From contig NZ_JAHUZG010000001.1 in the NCBI RefSeq assembly GCF_019218285.1, positions 1,178,001-1,242,000 on the forward strand: 64,000 nucleotides of DNA, in the 5' to 3' direction. Shown one piece after another: positions 7,297-15,102 of the stretch. Each line of letters begins with the position of its first letter. Within the stretch, counting starts at the first letter, position 1. The notes under the pieces were generated by a model. The model was not told the DNA's origin, did no database searches, and saw nothing but the letters and a program-made list of their open reading frames with translations. The translations under genes and the position numbers were made by a program. The DNA comes from Antarctobacter sediminis. GTDB lineage: Bacteria; Pseudomonadota; Alphaproteobacteria; Rhodobacterales; Rhodobacteraceae.

Positions 7297-9141
7297 TCAG
7301 TAACCGCTGTCGGTGGTCAGCACGAAATGGCCCGGGCTGACCTCGTTGTATTCCGAGGGTGCCGGTTCATAGCCCACCGGGTGGATCGGCGAGGGAATCG
7401 GTTTGAAGTTCAGATCCTTTTCCGACTTGCGCTGGCGCGGGTCGGCGATGGGAACCGCCTTCATCAGGGCGCGGGTATAGGGGTGCTGCGGATCTTCGAA
7501 AACCGCGCGGCGCGGGCCAAGTTCGACGATGCGGCCAAGGTACATGACCCCGACCCTGTGGCTGACCCGTTCGACTACCGCCATGTCGTGACTGATGAAG
7601 AGATAACCCAACCCAAGGTCCGATTGCAGTTCCATCATCAGGTTGATGACCTGCGCCTGCACCGAAACATCCAGCGCCGAGACGGCCTCGTCTGCCACGA
7701 TCAGCCGGGGCCGCAGCGCCAGCGCGCGGGCGATGGCGATCCGCTGCCGCTGACCGCCCGAAAGTTCATGCGGATAGCGGCGCATGAAGCTGCGCGGCAA
7801 TTCCACCCGGTCGAACAGTTCTGCCACGTGGTCATGAACCGCACTGCCGGTGTCGATGCCGTAATTGTGGATCGGTTCGGCCACCTGATCGGCAAGCTGC
7901 AACTGCGGGTTCAGCGAGGCAAAAGGATCCTGAAAAATCATCTGCATGTCGCGCCGCGCCTCGCGCAGCCCGCTGGGCGACAGGGCCATGACATCGGTTC
8001 CGCCAAGGTCGATCTTGCCCTTGAGCGGTTCGACCAGCCGCAGGATCGACCGCCCGGCCGAGGATTTGCCACACCCCGATTCGCCGACAAGGCTGAGCGT
8101 CTGGCCCTTGTTGAGCGTGAAGGAGACATCTTCGACCGCATGGACATTGGCCACCGTGCGACGGAAGAAACCGCCCTTGACCGGAAACCGCGTGGTCAGC
8201 CCCTCGACCCGGAGCAGCGGTTCATCGGTGCCGGGGATCGGTGCGATCTTCTGATCGTCGCGGCCCACCAGTTTCATCGGTTCGGGCAGGTCCGTGCCCG
8301 TCATCTCGCCCAGCTTGGGCACCGCCGCCAACAGCGCCTGTGTATAAGGATGCTGCGGGTTTTCGAAGATCTCTTCGACCGTGCCTTCCTCGACCTTGTT
8401 GCCGCGGAACATGACGACAACGCGGTCGGCCATCTGGGCCACGACGGCCATGTCGTGGGTGATGAACATCACCGCCGTACCGGTTTCGCGTTTCAGGCGA
8501 TCCATCAGTGCAAGGATTTCCGCCTGAATCGTCACGTCCAGCGCAGTGGTCGGTTCATCAGCGATCAACAGGCGCGGCTTGCAGGCCATGGCCATGGCGA
8601 TCACCACCCGTTGACGCATCCCGCCAGAAAGTTCGTGCGGATATTGTTTCAGGCGCCGCTCCGGTTCGGGGATGCGCACCTCGCGCAGCAATTCGATGGC
8701 GCGGGCCTCTGCCTGTTTTCTGGACATGCCGCGATGCACGCGCAGGCCCTCGGTCAGCTGCCGGCCCACGGAAAAGACAGGGTTCAGCGCGGTCATCGGC
8801 TCTTGGAAGATCATGCCGATCTCATTGCCGCGAATGTCGCGCATGTGTTTCTGATCCATGGTGCGCAGGTCGACCTGCCCGCCCTCCTTGCGGTCGAACA
8901 ACAACCGTCCGCCCGCAATATCGCCGCCGCCATATTCCACCAGCCGCATCAGCGACAGCGAGGACACCGATTTGCCCGAGCCGGATTCGCCCACCACGCA
9001 AACGGTTTCCCCCGGTCCGATGTCGAAACTGACATCTTCCACGCCCACCACCGGGCCATCCTTGGTCTGGAACTCGACCCGCAGTTTCTCGATCCGGGCG
9101 ATGGGCCCGGCGGTCGCGGTGTTCGGTGCACTGTCCAGCAT
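7297..9141 (-). CDS. Dipeptide/oligopeptide ABC transporter, fused double ATPase (DppD-DppF type), 614 aa
   Basis: Two ABC ATPase domains lie in one chain, each with Walker A (GESGSGKS at 51-58 and GESGCGKS about residue 350), a signature (SGGMRQR, SGGQRQR) and Walker B (LLIADEPTTALD, LIVADEAVSALD). The second Walker B ends DEAV where DEPT is usual, a common variant. The oligopeptide_HPY motif (HPYT) follows each domain. It energises import through the two permeases encoded divergently at 11191-13168, with the binding protein at 9390. The start at 9141 has GGGGAG upstream. A 248-bp divergent region separates it from the binding-protein gene, which lets ATPase and binding protein be expressed at different levels. 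Confidence 0.92.
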   Translation of the reverse strand: MLDSAPNTATAGPIARIEKLRVEFQTKDGPVVGVEDVSFDIGPGETVCVVGESGSGKSVSSLSLMRLVEYGGGDIAGGRLLFDRKEGGQVDLRTMDQKHMRDIRGNEIGMIFQEPMTALNPVFSVGRQLTEGLRVHRGMSRKQAEARAIELLREVRIPEPERRLKQYPHELSGGMRQRVVIAMAMACKPRLLIADEPTTALDVTIQAEILALMDRLKRETGTAVMFITHDMAVVAQMADRVVVMFRGNKVEEGTVEEIFENPQHPYTQALLAAVPKLGEMTGTDLPEPMKLVGRDDQKIAPIPGTDEPLLRVEGLTTRFPVKGGFFRRTVANVHAVEDVSFTLNKGQTLSLVGESGCGKSSAGRSILRLVEPLKGKIDLGGTDVMALSPSGLREARRDMQMIFQDPFASLNPQLQLADQVAEPIHNYGIDTGSAVHDHVAELFDRVELPRSFMRRYPHELSGGQRQRIAIARALALRPRLIVADEAVSALDVSVQAQVINLMMELQSDLGLGYLFISHDMAVVERVSHRVGVMYLGRIVELGPRRAVFEDPQHPYTRALMKAVPIADPRQRKSEKDLNFKPIPSPIHPVGYEPAPSEYNEVSPGHFVLTTDSGY

Positions 9142-9389
9142 ATGCGCTCCCCTTCGTCTTGGGGGATGAGGCTAGGGGCTGCGGGAAGCCCCTGTAAAGA
9201 CCTGCCGTGCTTTTACGCTAGGCAATGCTTGCTTTTTGCGCAGCGTCACGCTTCGATGGGGTCAGAGTGGGGGGAACAGATCAACTTTGCCCGGTTCGGT
9301 ATTGAAATCGCCGGGACGAGTGTCCGACCATCCCACCGAAACCAAAAAGGACCGGGGCTTACCTGGTCCACCCAACATGGAGAATTAGC
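9142..9389. promoter_or_regulatory. Divergent promoter region of the peptide ABC transporter
   Basis: This 248-bp intergenic stretch must hold promoters for both the ATPase run (minus) and the binding-protein operon (plus). A short hairpin AGGGGCT/AGCCCCT lies near 9172-9191 in the ATPase leader. A GGAGA ribosome site precedes the ATG at 9390. I do not recognise an operator, and no regulator gene adjoins. Confidence 0.4.
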
Positions 9390-11087
9390 ATGAAGCTCAA
9401 GACCCTGATGCTCGGGGCCGTTGCCACGTTTGCACTGGCTCCCGCCGCTTTTGCCGAGCGGGCGTCGGACGGCGACGTCAAGATCCTGTATTGGCAGGCA
9501 CCGTCGATCCTGAACCCGTTCCTGTCGGGCGGCACCAAGGACGTTGAATCCTCGTCCATGATCATCGAACCGCTGGCGCGCTACAACGAAAAGGGCGAAC
9601 TGGTGCCCTGGCTGGTGGACGAAGTGCCAACCGTGGCCAATGGCGGCGTCTCCGAGGATCTGACCACCATCACCTGGAAAATCACCCCGGGTCTGAAATG
9701 GTCGGACGGGTCGGATTTCACCTCCGAGGACGTGAAGTTCACCTATGAATATTGCACCCACCCCGAAGGCGGCTGCGCCCAGTTGACCAAGTTCGAAGGT
9801 GTGAAATCCGTCGAAACCCCGGATGCGCTGACCGTCGTGGTCACCTTCGAAGGCGCGACCCCGAACCCCTATGGCCCCTTTGTGGGCGGTGAAAGCCCGA
9901 TCCTTCAGAAGGCCCAGTTCGAAAGCTGTGTCGGCGCAGCGGCCTCGACCTGCACCGAGCAGAACTTTGGCCCCATCGGCACAGGCCCCTTTGTCGTCAC
10001 CGAGTTCAAGCCGAACGACGTGATCACCATGAAGGCCAACGACAACTATCGTGACCCGGCCAAGCCGGCCTTTGCCACCGTGACCTTCAAGGGCGGCGGT
10101 TCGGCGGCTGCGGCGGGCACAGCCGTGATGGAAACCGGCGAATTCGATTACGCCTGGAACCTTCAGCTGGCGCCCGATGTCATCGCCAAGATGGAAGAAG
10201 GCGGCAAGGGTGTGCCGGTCGCAGGCTTTGGCCCGCTGCTGGAACGCATCATGCTGAACAACACCAACCCCGATCCGGCGCTTGGCCCGGACGAACGCTC
10301 GGTCGTGCGCCCGCACCCCTTCCTTGGCGATCCGGCGGTCTACAAGGCGATGTCCATGGCCATCGACCGTCCGCTGCTGGTGGAAATCGGCTATGGTCAG
10401 GCCGGCAAGATCGGCTGTTCCTGGGTCCCCGCACCCGAAGCCTTTGCCTCGACCTTCGATGGCTGCGACGTGCAGGATCTTGAAGGTGCCAAGGCGCTGC
10501 TGGACGCGGCGGGCATCGTCGACACCGATGGCGACGGCGTGCGTGAAAAGGACGGCGTGCCGCTGTCGATCGTTTACCAAACCTCCGTCAACGCCGTCCG
10601 TCAGGACTTCCAGGCGCTGATCAAGGACTGGTGGGAACAGATCGGCATGGAAGTCGAGCTGCGCTCGATCGACGCCTCGGTCTTCTTCGGTGGGGACGCC
10701 GGTTCGCCCGACACCTTCCAGAAGTTCTATGCCGACGTGGAAATGTACGCCAACACCTTCAACGGCACCGACCCGCAGGCCTACCTGGGCAACGGTCTGT
10801 GCGACAAGGCTCCGCGTCCGGAAACCCAGTGGCAGGGTGAAAACATCAGCCGCTTCTGCATGGAAGAATACGATGCCCTGCACAAGAAGCTGTCGGAAAC
10901 CGCGGATATGGCGGAACGCCAGCGCATCGGCCGCGAGCTGAGCGCCATGGCGATCGAAAACGGCGCGATGATCCCGCTGGTTCACCGCGGCCGTCTTTCG
11001 GCGCATTCCAACAGCCTTGGCGGCGTTGTCCTGAACGTCTGGGACTCCGAGCTGTGGAACGTTGCCGACTGGTACCGGATCGACTGA
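9390..11087 (+). CDS. Peptide ABC transporter substrate-binding protein (SBP_bac_5), 565 aa
   Basis: This is the periplasmic solute receptor of the importer. A Sec signal peptide (MKLKTLMLGAVATFALAPAA, cleaved after AFA about residue 23) is followed by a family-5 binding fold. It shows the typical opening 'LNPFLSGGTKD', the 'GLKWSDGSDFTSEDVKFTYEY' segment and 'GTGPFVVTEFKPND'. The C-terminal lobe contains DTDGDGVREKDG, a calcium-loop-like stretch seen in many SBP_bac_5 proteins. Four or more cysteines suggest periplasmic disulfides. The ribosome site GGAGA is well placed. It is followed by two stem-loops and then the permeases, so the receptor can be made in excess. The ligand is not predictable beyond peptides, opine-like compounds or other oligomers. 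Confidence 0.92.
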   Translation: MKLKTLMLGAVATFALAPAAFAERASDGDVKILYWQAPSILNPFLSGGTKDVESSSMIIEPLARYNEKGELVPWLVDEVPTVANGGVSEDLTTITWKITPGLKWSDGSDFTSEDVKFTYEYCTHPEGGCAQLTKFEGVKSVETPDALTVVVTFEGATPNPYGPFVGGESPILQKAQFESCVGAAASTCTEQNFGPIGTGPFVVTEFKPNDVITMKANDNYRDPAKPAFATVTFKGGGSAAAAGTAVMETGEFDYAWNLQLAPDVIAKMEEGGKGVPVAGFGPLLERIMLNNTNPDPALGPDERSVVRPHPFLGDPAVYKAMSMAIDRPLLVEIGYGQAGKIGCSWVPAPEAFASTFDGCDVQDLEGAKALLDAAGIVDTDGDGVREKDGVPLSIVYQTSVNAVRQDFQALIKDWWEQIGMEVELRSIDASVFFGGDAGSPDTFQKFYADVEMYANTFNGTDPQAYLGNGLCDKAPRPETQWQGENISRFCMEEYDALHKKLSETADMAERQRIGRELSAMAIENGAMIPLVHRGRLSAHSNSLGGVVLNVWDSELWNVADWYRID

Positions 11088-11100
11088 TCGCGTGACAGCC

Positions 11101-11155
11101 GGGGCGCGCCCGTCGCGCCCCTTCCGCAGGCCGGACCCACTCCGGCCCGGCCTGC
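11101..11155 (+). terminator. Two stem-loops between binding-protein and permease genes
   Basis: Stem 1 is GGGGCGCG (11101-11108) with CGCGCCCC (11114-11121). Stem 2 is GCAGGCC (11126-11132) with GGCCTGC (11149-11155). There is no U-tract, and the permease genes follow in the same direction 36 bp later. This fits the known pattern of 3'-stabilising or attenuating hairpins that raise receptor mRNA over permease mRNA in ABC operons. The role is inferred. Confidence 0.6.
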
Positions 11156-11190
11156 CCCCGGCCCCAAGCCGCAATAATCAGAGGCGCTAG

Positions 11191-12198
11191 ATGCTCTCCT
11201 ATGCGACGCGACGTCTGATCCTTTCGATCCCGACGCTTCTCTTCATCAGTTTCGTCATTTTCATGCTGCTTCAGCTCGCCCCCGGCGATCCCATGGCGCA
11301 GGTTCCGCTGACCGTTCCGCCGGAAGTGAAACAGAAGATGCGCGAGGCGCTTGGCCTGGGCGAACCGCCGTTGGTCCAATACTGGAAATGGCTGGTTCAG
11401 GTCTTCTGGACGGAACCCAAGGTCTTTATCGACTGGGCCTTTGGCACGAACATGACAGAGGGCGCGCAGCGCGTGATCTCTTGGCAGACCCGTTCGCCGG
11501 TCATGGACATCATCATCCAGCGCATTCCCCAGACGCTGTGGGTGGTGGGCACCGCCTATGTGGTGGCCATCCTGATCGCCATTCCGGTCGGGGTTTATTC
11601 GGCCTACAGGCAGTATTCGGTCTTTGATCAGGCGGGCACCTTCGTGACGATGATCGGGTTCTCGATCCCGCCCTTCTTCACCGGTCCGCTGCTGATCGTG
11701 ATCTTTTCGGTCCAGCTTGGCTGGTTCCCCTCGATCTACGACACCACGCATCAGGTCACCGACTGGGCCAGCTTCAAGGTGCAGCTTTTGCAGATGGTCA
11801 TGCCGGTGATGGTCCTGGCCTTGCAGATCACCGCGCAGCTCAGCCGCTACATGCGCGCCTCGATGCTGGACAACCTCAATCAGGACTATGTGCGCACCGC
11901 CCGCGCCAAGGGCCTGAGCGAAGCCATCGTCGTCAACGTCCACGTGGTCCGCAATTCGATGATCCCGGTGGTCACGGTGATCGCGCTGGGGATCCCGTCG
12001 ATCTTTGGCGGCGCAATCATCACCGAAAACGTGTTCAAGGTGAACGGGATCGGCCAGTTGCTGATCACCGCGCTTTTTGCCAACGATCTGCCGATGGTCA
12101 TGACGCTGACCTTCATCTTTGCCGTGCTGATCGTGCTCTTCAACCTGATCGCCGACATCCTCTACGGCCTGCTTGACCCGAGGATCCGCTATGACTGA
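11191..12198 (+). CDS. Peptide ABC transporter permease, DppB type, 335 aa
   Basis: This is an inner-membrane permease subunit. An N-terminal helix (RRLILSIPTLLFISFVIFMLLQLAPGDP) with the APGDP motif is typical of DppB/OppB. Further helices lie about residues 110-135, 145-175, 200-220, 255-275 and 300-325. The EAA loop that contacts the ATPase is present ('YVRTARAKGLSEAIVVNVHVVRN'). A ribosome site AGAGGCG precedes the ATG. The gene overlaps the next permease by 8 bp, so translation is probably coupled. Confidence 0.92.
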   Translation: MLSYATRRLILSIPTLLFISFVIFMLLQLAPGDPMAQVPLTVPPEVKQKMREALGLGEPPLVQYWKWLVQVFWTEPKVFIDWAFGTNMTEGAQRVISWQTRSPVMDIIIQRIPQTLWVVGTAYVVAILIAIPVGVYSAYRQYSVFDQAGTFVTMIGFSIPPFFTGPLLIVIFSVQLGWFPSIYDTTHQVTDWASFKVQLLQMVMPVMVLALQITAQLSRYMRASMLDNLNQDYVRTARAKGLSEAIVVNVHVVRNSMIPVVTVIALGIPSIFGGAIITENVFKVNGIGQLLITALFANDLPMVMTLTFIFAVLIVLFNLIADILYGLLDPRIRYD

Positions 12199-13168
12199 GA
12201 CAAACGCATCCATTCAGGCCATCGAGGCGCTTCAGGACAAGGGCCCGTCGAAACCGCCCCGCTCTCGCGGGAGGGACGTCTGGGACCAATTCCGCAAGCA
12301 CAAGGGCGCGATGTTCGGCCTTGGTTTCCTGATCTTCATCACGCTGGCGGTGCTGGTGGGGCCGTGGCTCTATCAGGTGGATCCGCAAAAGATCGACATC
12401 CGCAACAAGGATTATCGCCCGATTTACGTGGCACTCTGGGATTCCGATGCCAAGACCGGGTGGATCAAGCCCTTCGGCTCGGACCAGCTGGGCCGGGATC
12501 AGCTGGCGCAGATGATCGCCGGGGGCCGCGCCTCGATGGCGGTGGGCTGGGCTGCGATGATCCTCAGCCTTGTGATCGGCACGGCGGTCGGCGTCATGGC
12601 CGGCTATTTCAAAAAGCTGGACGGCATCCTGATGCGGACGACGGACCTGTTCCTGTCGCTGCCGATCCTGCCGCTGCTCTTGCTGGCCGTGACATTGTTC
12701 CGACAACCGCTAAGGGCGAATTTCGGGCCAGAGGGCGGGATGTTCATCCTGATCGTCACCATGATCGCCATCACGTCATGGATGCCCACGGCGCGGATTG
12801 TGCGCGGCGACATCCTTGCCATCAAGGAACGCGAGTTCGTGCTGGCGGCGCGGTCCATCGGCACCACGCAGGGCAAGATCATCCGGCGGCACCTGCTGCC
12901 CAACGTGCTGTCTCCGATCATGGTCTCGGCGGCGCTGGGTCTGGCCACGGCGATCATCACGGAATCGGCGCTGAGCTTCCTTGGCGTCGGCTTTCCGTCG
13001 GACTTCCCCACCTGGGGCAAGATGCTGGCCGACGCGGTGGTGCGGATGGAGGAATTCCCCGAACGCGTCCTGCTGCCCGGCATCGCCATCTCGCTGACCG
13101 TCTTGTCGGTGAACTACCTCGGCGACGGTTTGCGCGACGCGCTGGATCCGCGCATTCGCGGCCGCTGA
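12191..13168 (+). CDS. Peptide ABC transporter permease, DppC type, 325 aa
   Basis: This is the second permease of the pair. The start at 12191 (MTETNASIQAIEALQ) overlaps the stop of the preceding gene. The N-terminal cytoplasmic segment is followed by a helix at about 40-62, a periplasmic domain containing GSDQLGRDQLAQMI (the DppC hallmark FGTDxxGRD equivalent), and four to five further helices. The EAA loop reads EREFVLAARSIGTTQGKIIRRH. The C-terminus 'GDGLRDALDPRIRGR' is the family's usual end. It works with the upstream permease, the receptor at 9390 and the fused ATPase at 7297. Confidence 0.92.
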   Translation: MTETNASIQAIEALQDKGPSKPPRSRGRDVWDQFRKHKGAMFGLGFLIFITLAVLVGPWLYQVDPQKIDIRNKDYRPIYVALWDSDAKTGWIKPFGSDQLGRDQLAQMIAGGRASMAVGWAAMILSLVIGTAVGVMAGYFKKLDGILMRTTDLFLSLPILPLLLLAVTLFRQPLRANFGPEGGMFILIVTMIAITSWMPTARIVRGDILAIKEREFVLAARSIGTTQGKIIRRHLLPNVLSPIMVSAALGLATAIITESALSFLGVGFPSDFPTWGKMLADAVVRMEEFPERVLLPGIAISLTVLSVNYLGDGLRDALDPRIRGR

Positions 13169-13498
13169 ACACTCCCCCGCCCGGTGCCCGCGCAGGGCAT
13201 CGGGCGCGGTTCGGGCCTTGGCCCTACCCTTCTCCCGTGCATCGACATCCCGCCAAAACCCGTGCCGCACGGGCCTTGTCGGCCATGATGGTAAAAAAAG
13301 GATAAGCCGCCCGCGGCCCGGCCCACGCCCCGAACAGGCGCATGGCCCGACGCAAGGCGTGTGGTCAGGTTGTTCCACTCCCAAACCCTGTTTCGGAAAA
13401 GCGTTCCGGCAGGACTCCGCACCCCTAAAGAACCAGTGCTTGCAAGCCGGCAACTTCGCCCTCATTTGGAAAAAAATTCCTGAATCGCGGAGTCTGCC
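13169..13498. other. 330-bp intergenic region, no gene recognised
   Basis: This gap lies between the DppC-type permease and the YeeE gene. I see a small hairpin CCCGTG/CACGGG at 13259-13273 and an A-run (GGTAAAAAAAGG) at about 13290. An AT-richer stretch just before the YeeE start (TTTGGAAAAAAATTCC, about 13466-13481) may be promoter DNA, followed by a CGGAG ribosome site. No coding potential beyond short chance frames. Confidence 0.5.
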
Positions 13499-14551
13499 AT
13501 GTTTGAAACCCTCGGCTTTGAAGAGCTGACCGCCCCGCAGGTGGTGGTCTGGTTCGCCCTGATCCTTGGCGCGGTCTTCGGCCTGCTGGCCGAGCGCACG
13601 CGGTTCTGTTTCCGGCGCGGGCTGGTGGGCGAAGATCGACGCGCCGCCATGGGCGTCTGGCTGACTGCGCTGGCCGTGGCCGTTCTGGGCACCCAAGGCG
13701 CGGTGGCGATGGAATGGATCACCTTCGAGGATCACCGGTTCTTCGCCCCTGACCTGCCGATTGCCGCGATCCTCGTGGGCGGTGCGCTGTTCGGCGCCGG
13801 CATGGTGCTGACACGCGGATGCGTCTCGCGGCTGACGGTGCTGACCGGCTCCGGCAACCTGCGGGCGCTGACGGTGCTGGCGGTCTTTGCCGTGGTCGCC
13901 CATGCCACGCTGAAAGGCGTGCTGGCACCGCTGCGCGTGACGCTTGCGGAAACCACCGTTCCGCTGGGCGACAACGTCAGCCTTGCCGCCCTGCCCGGTG
14001 GCGCGACGCTCTGGGCGGCAGTGATCGCCCTTGCCGCGCTGGCATTTGCGCTGCGCTCGGGCAACCGCTGGCAGGCGCTGGTGGGCGGCGCGCTGATCGG
14101 CGCGCTGGTGCCCTTGGGTTGGGTCGGTACCGGCTTTATCCTCTACGATGATTTCGACCCGATCGCGATGGAAAGCCTCGCCTTCACCTCGACCTGGGCC
14201 GATACACTGTTCTTCACCGTCGCTTCCACCTCGATCCCGGCGAACTTTGGCGTGGGTCTCGTGGGAGGCGTGCTGCTGGGCGCCTTGCTCTCTTCGCTGG
14301 CGGCGCGCCGCTTCCAGTGGCAGAGCTTTACCAGTCCGGCCGAAACCGGTCGCTACCTTGCCGGGGCCGCTCTGATGGGCGTGGGCGGTGTGCTGGCCGG
14401 TGGCTGCACCGTGGGCGCGGGTCTCTCGGGCGTGCCGACCCTCTCGGTCGCGGCCCTTCTGGCGCTGGCCGCCATCGCCGCCGGCGGCCTGCTAACCAAC
14501 GCGCTGCTGACTGCGGCCCCGCGTGGGGCCGCACTGCAACCGGCCGAGTAA
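13499..14551 (+). CDS. YeeE/YedE family sulfur-compound transporter, 350 aa
   Basis: This polytopic membrane protein belongs to the YeeE/YedE (TsuA-like) family, which includes thiosulfate importers. About nine to ten hydrophobic helices are visible. Conserved cysteines sit where the family places them for sulfur handling: RTRFCFRRG (about residue 37), LTRGCVSRLT (about 107) and GGCTVGAGLSG near 303. These Cys-in-membrane motifs in the two pseudo-repeats are diagnostic. The gene appears monocistronic, with a strong terminator 20 bp after its stop. No TusA or rhodanese gene adjoins, so thiosulfate, sulfite or another substrate remains open. Confidence 0.85.
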   Translation: MFETLGFEELTAPQVVVWFALILGAVFGLLAERTRFCFRRGLVGEDRRAAMGVWLTALAVAVLGTQGAVAMEWITFEDHRFFAPDLPIAAILVGGALFGAGMVLTRGCVSRLTVLTGSGNLRALTVLAVFAVVAHATLKGVLAPLRVTLAETTVPLGDNVSLAALPGGATLWAAVIALAALAFALRSGNRWQALVGGALIGALVPLGWVGTGFILYDDFDPIAMESLAFTSTWADTLFFTVASTSIPANFGVGLVGGVLLGALLSSLAARRFQWQSFTSPAETGRYLAGAALMGVGGVLAGGCTVGAGLSGVPTLSVAALLALAAIAAGGLLTNALLTAAPRGAALQPAE

Positions 14552-14570
14552 CACAAACGCCCCCCAAGAC

Positions 14571-14604
14571 AAACGGCCCCGGATTTCCGGGGCCGTTTTC
14601 CTTT
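14571..14604 (+). terminator. Intrinsic terminator of the YeeE gene
   Basis: A perfect stem ACGGCCCCGG/CCGGGGCCGT with an ATTT loop is followed by TTTTCCTTTTC. It begins 20 bp after the stop codon, a textbook Rho-independent terminator on the plus strand. Confidence 0.9.
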
Positions 14605-14695
14605 TCCCCACAGGGCCCTGTCCCTCGGAGGACCAGTGCTCCCTTCGGGCCAACCCCGCCCCTCCTCGCACCTCTTGGGCTCCGCCCGTTGCCCG

Positions 14696-14820
14696 CTCAA
14701 TCTGTCCCCCGGACAGATTGCCACCTTCGGTGGACCGGTGCTCCCTTCGGGCCAGGGCTCCGCCCCTTCGCACCTCAATCTGTCCCCCGGACAGATTGCC
14801 ACCTTCGGTGGACCGGTGCT
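14696..14820. repeat. 47-bp direct repeat, two copies 78 bp apart
   Basis: Identical 47-bp copies lie at 14696-14742 and 14774-14820. Each contains a perfect 9-bp-arm palindrome (AATCTGTCC, CCC, GGACAGATT), then a TTCG-capped hairpin (CCACCTTCGGTGG), then GACCGGTGCT. The 31 bp between copies also resemble the sequence before the first copy, so the true unit is about 78 bp. This looks like a recent tandem duplication of a REP-like element. Confidence 0.85.
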
Positions 14821-14851
14821 CAGCCATGTTCCCCGGAGCCATCTCTCGCTT

Positions 14852-14951
14852 GAGGCCGATCAGGGCCAGACCGGGGCGCGATGCAAGGAGGCGCAGCCCC
14901 ACGCATCGCGTGGCTTGTCCTTGCATCGGGGCACGGTCTGGCCCAGGCCCT
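14852..14951. repeat. 100-bp imperfect palindrome
   Basis: The arms run from GAGGCC at 14852 and end with GGCCCTC at 14951. Matching blocks are GGGCCAGACCG with CGGTCTGGCCC, CGATGCAAGGA with TCCTTGCATCG, and CCACGC with GCGTGG near the centre. RNA from either strand would form a long hairpin. It could be a MITE remnant or a structured 3' region. Confidence 0.75.
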
Positions 14952-14990
14952 CAGAAAAGCGAGGGTTGGGTCCGGGGATCATGGCGCGCC

Positions 14991-15036
14991 TGTTCCCTGG
15001 TGAATCCCGAAGCAGCAAACGGCGCCGAAGGCGCCG
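14991..15036 (-). terminator. Dispersed terminator-linked repeat, copy A (after DUF3422 gene)
   Basis: On the minus strand this gives GGCGCC, TTC, GGCGCC then GTTTGC, 65 bp after the stop of the DUF3422 gene, followed by a conserved tail ending TTCACCAGGGAACA. The same arrangement, about 38 of 45 bases identical, follows der at 38392-38436. It probably acts as a terminator; the U-tract in this copy is weak. Confidence 0.6.
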
Positions 15037-15102
15037 CGCAAAGGGCCGGCGGGCGGGCGCCTTTGCGGCAAAGCCGCAAACAGTCCCGTCCCGCCGGGCC
15101 CC

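Larger units (their letters stand above)
14605..15102. repeat. Repeat- and hairpin-rich intergenic region (about 500 bp)
   Basis: No gene is supported here. The DNA is a series of short hairpins, many closed by TTCG loops (CCCTTCGGG, CCACCTTCGGTGG), with a 47-bp tandem direct repeat, a 100-bp imperfect palindrome and a dispersed terminator-linked repeat listed separately. The motif GACC(A/G)GTGCTC occurs at about 14630, 14733 and 14811, and again at 38375. Reading frames crossing it are low-complexity products of these repeats. Confidence 0.7.

Noticed and set aside
7081-9393. 770-codon plus-strand frame
   Set aside because: It is antisense to the fused ABC ATPase, which has all expected motifs in the other strand.
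13257-13300. Possible minus-strand terminator or tiny gene near the A-run
   Set aside because: The CCCGTG/CACGGG stem has only four Ts and nothing is transcribed toward it; the 20-codon frame beside it has no ribosome site.
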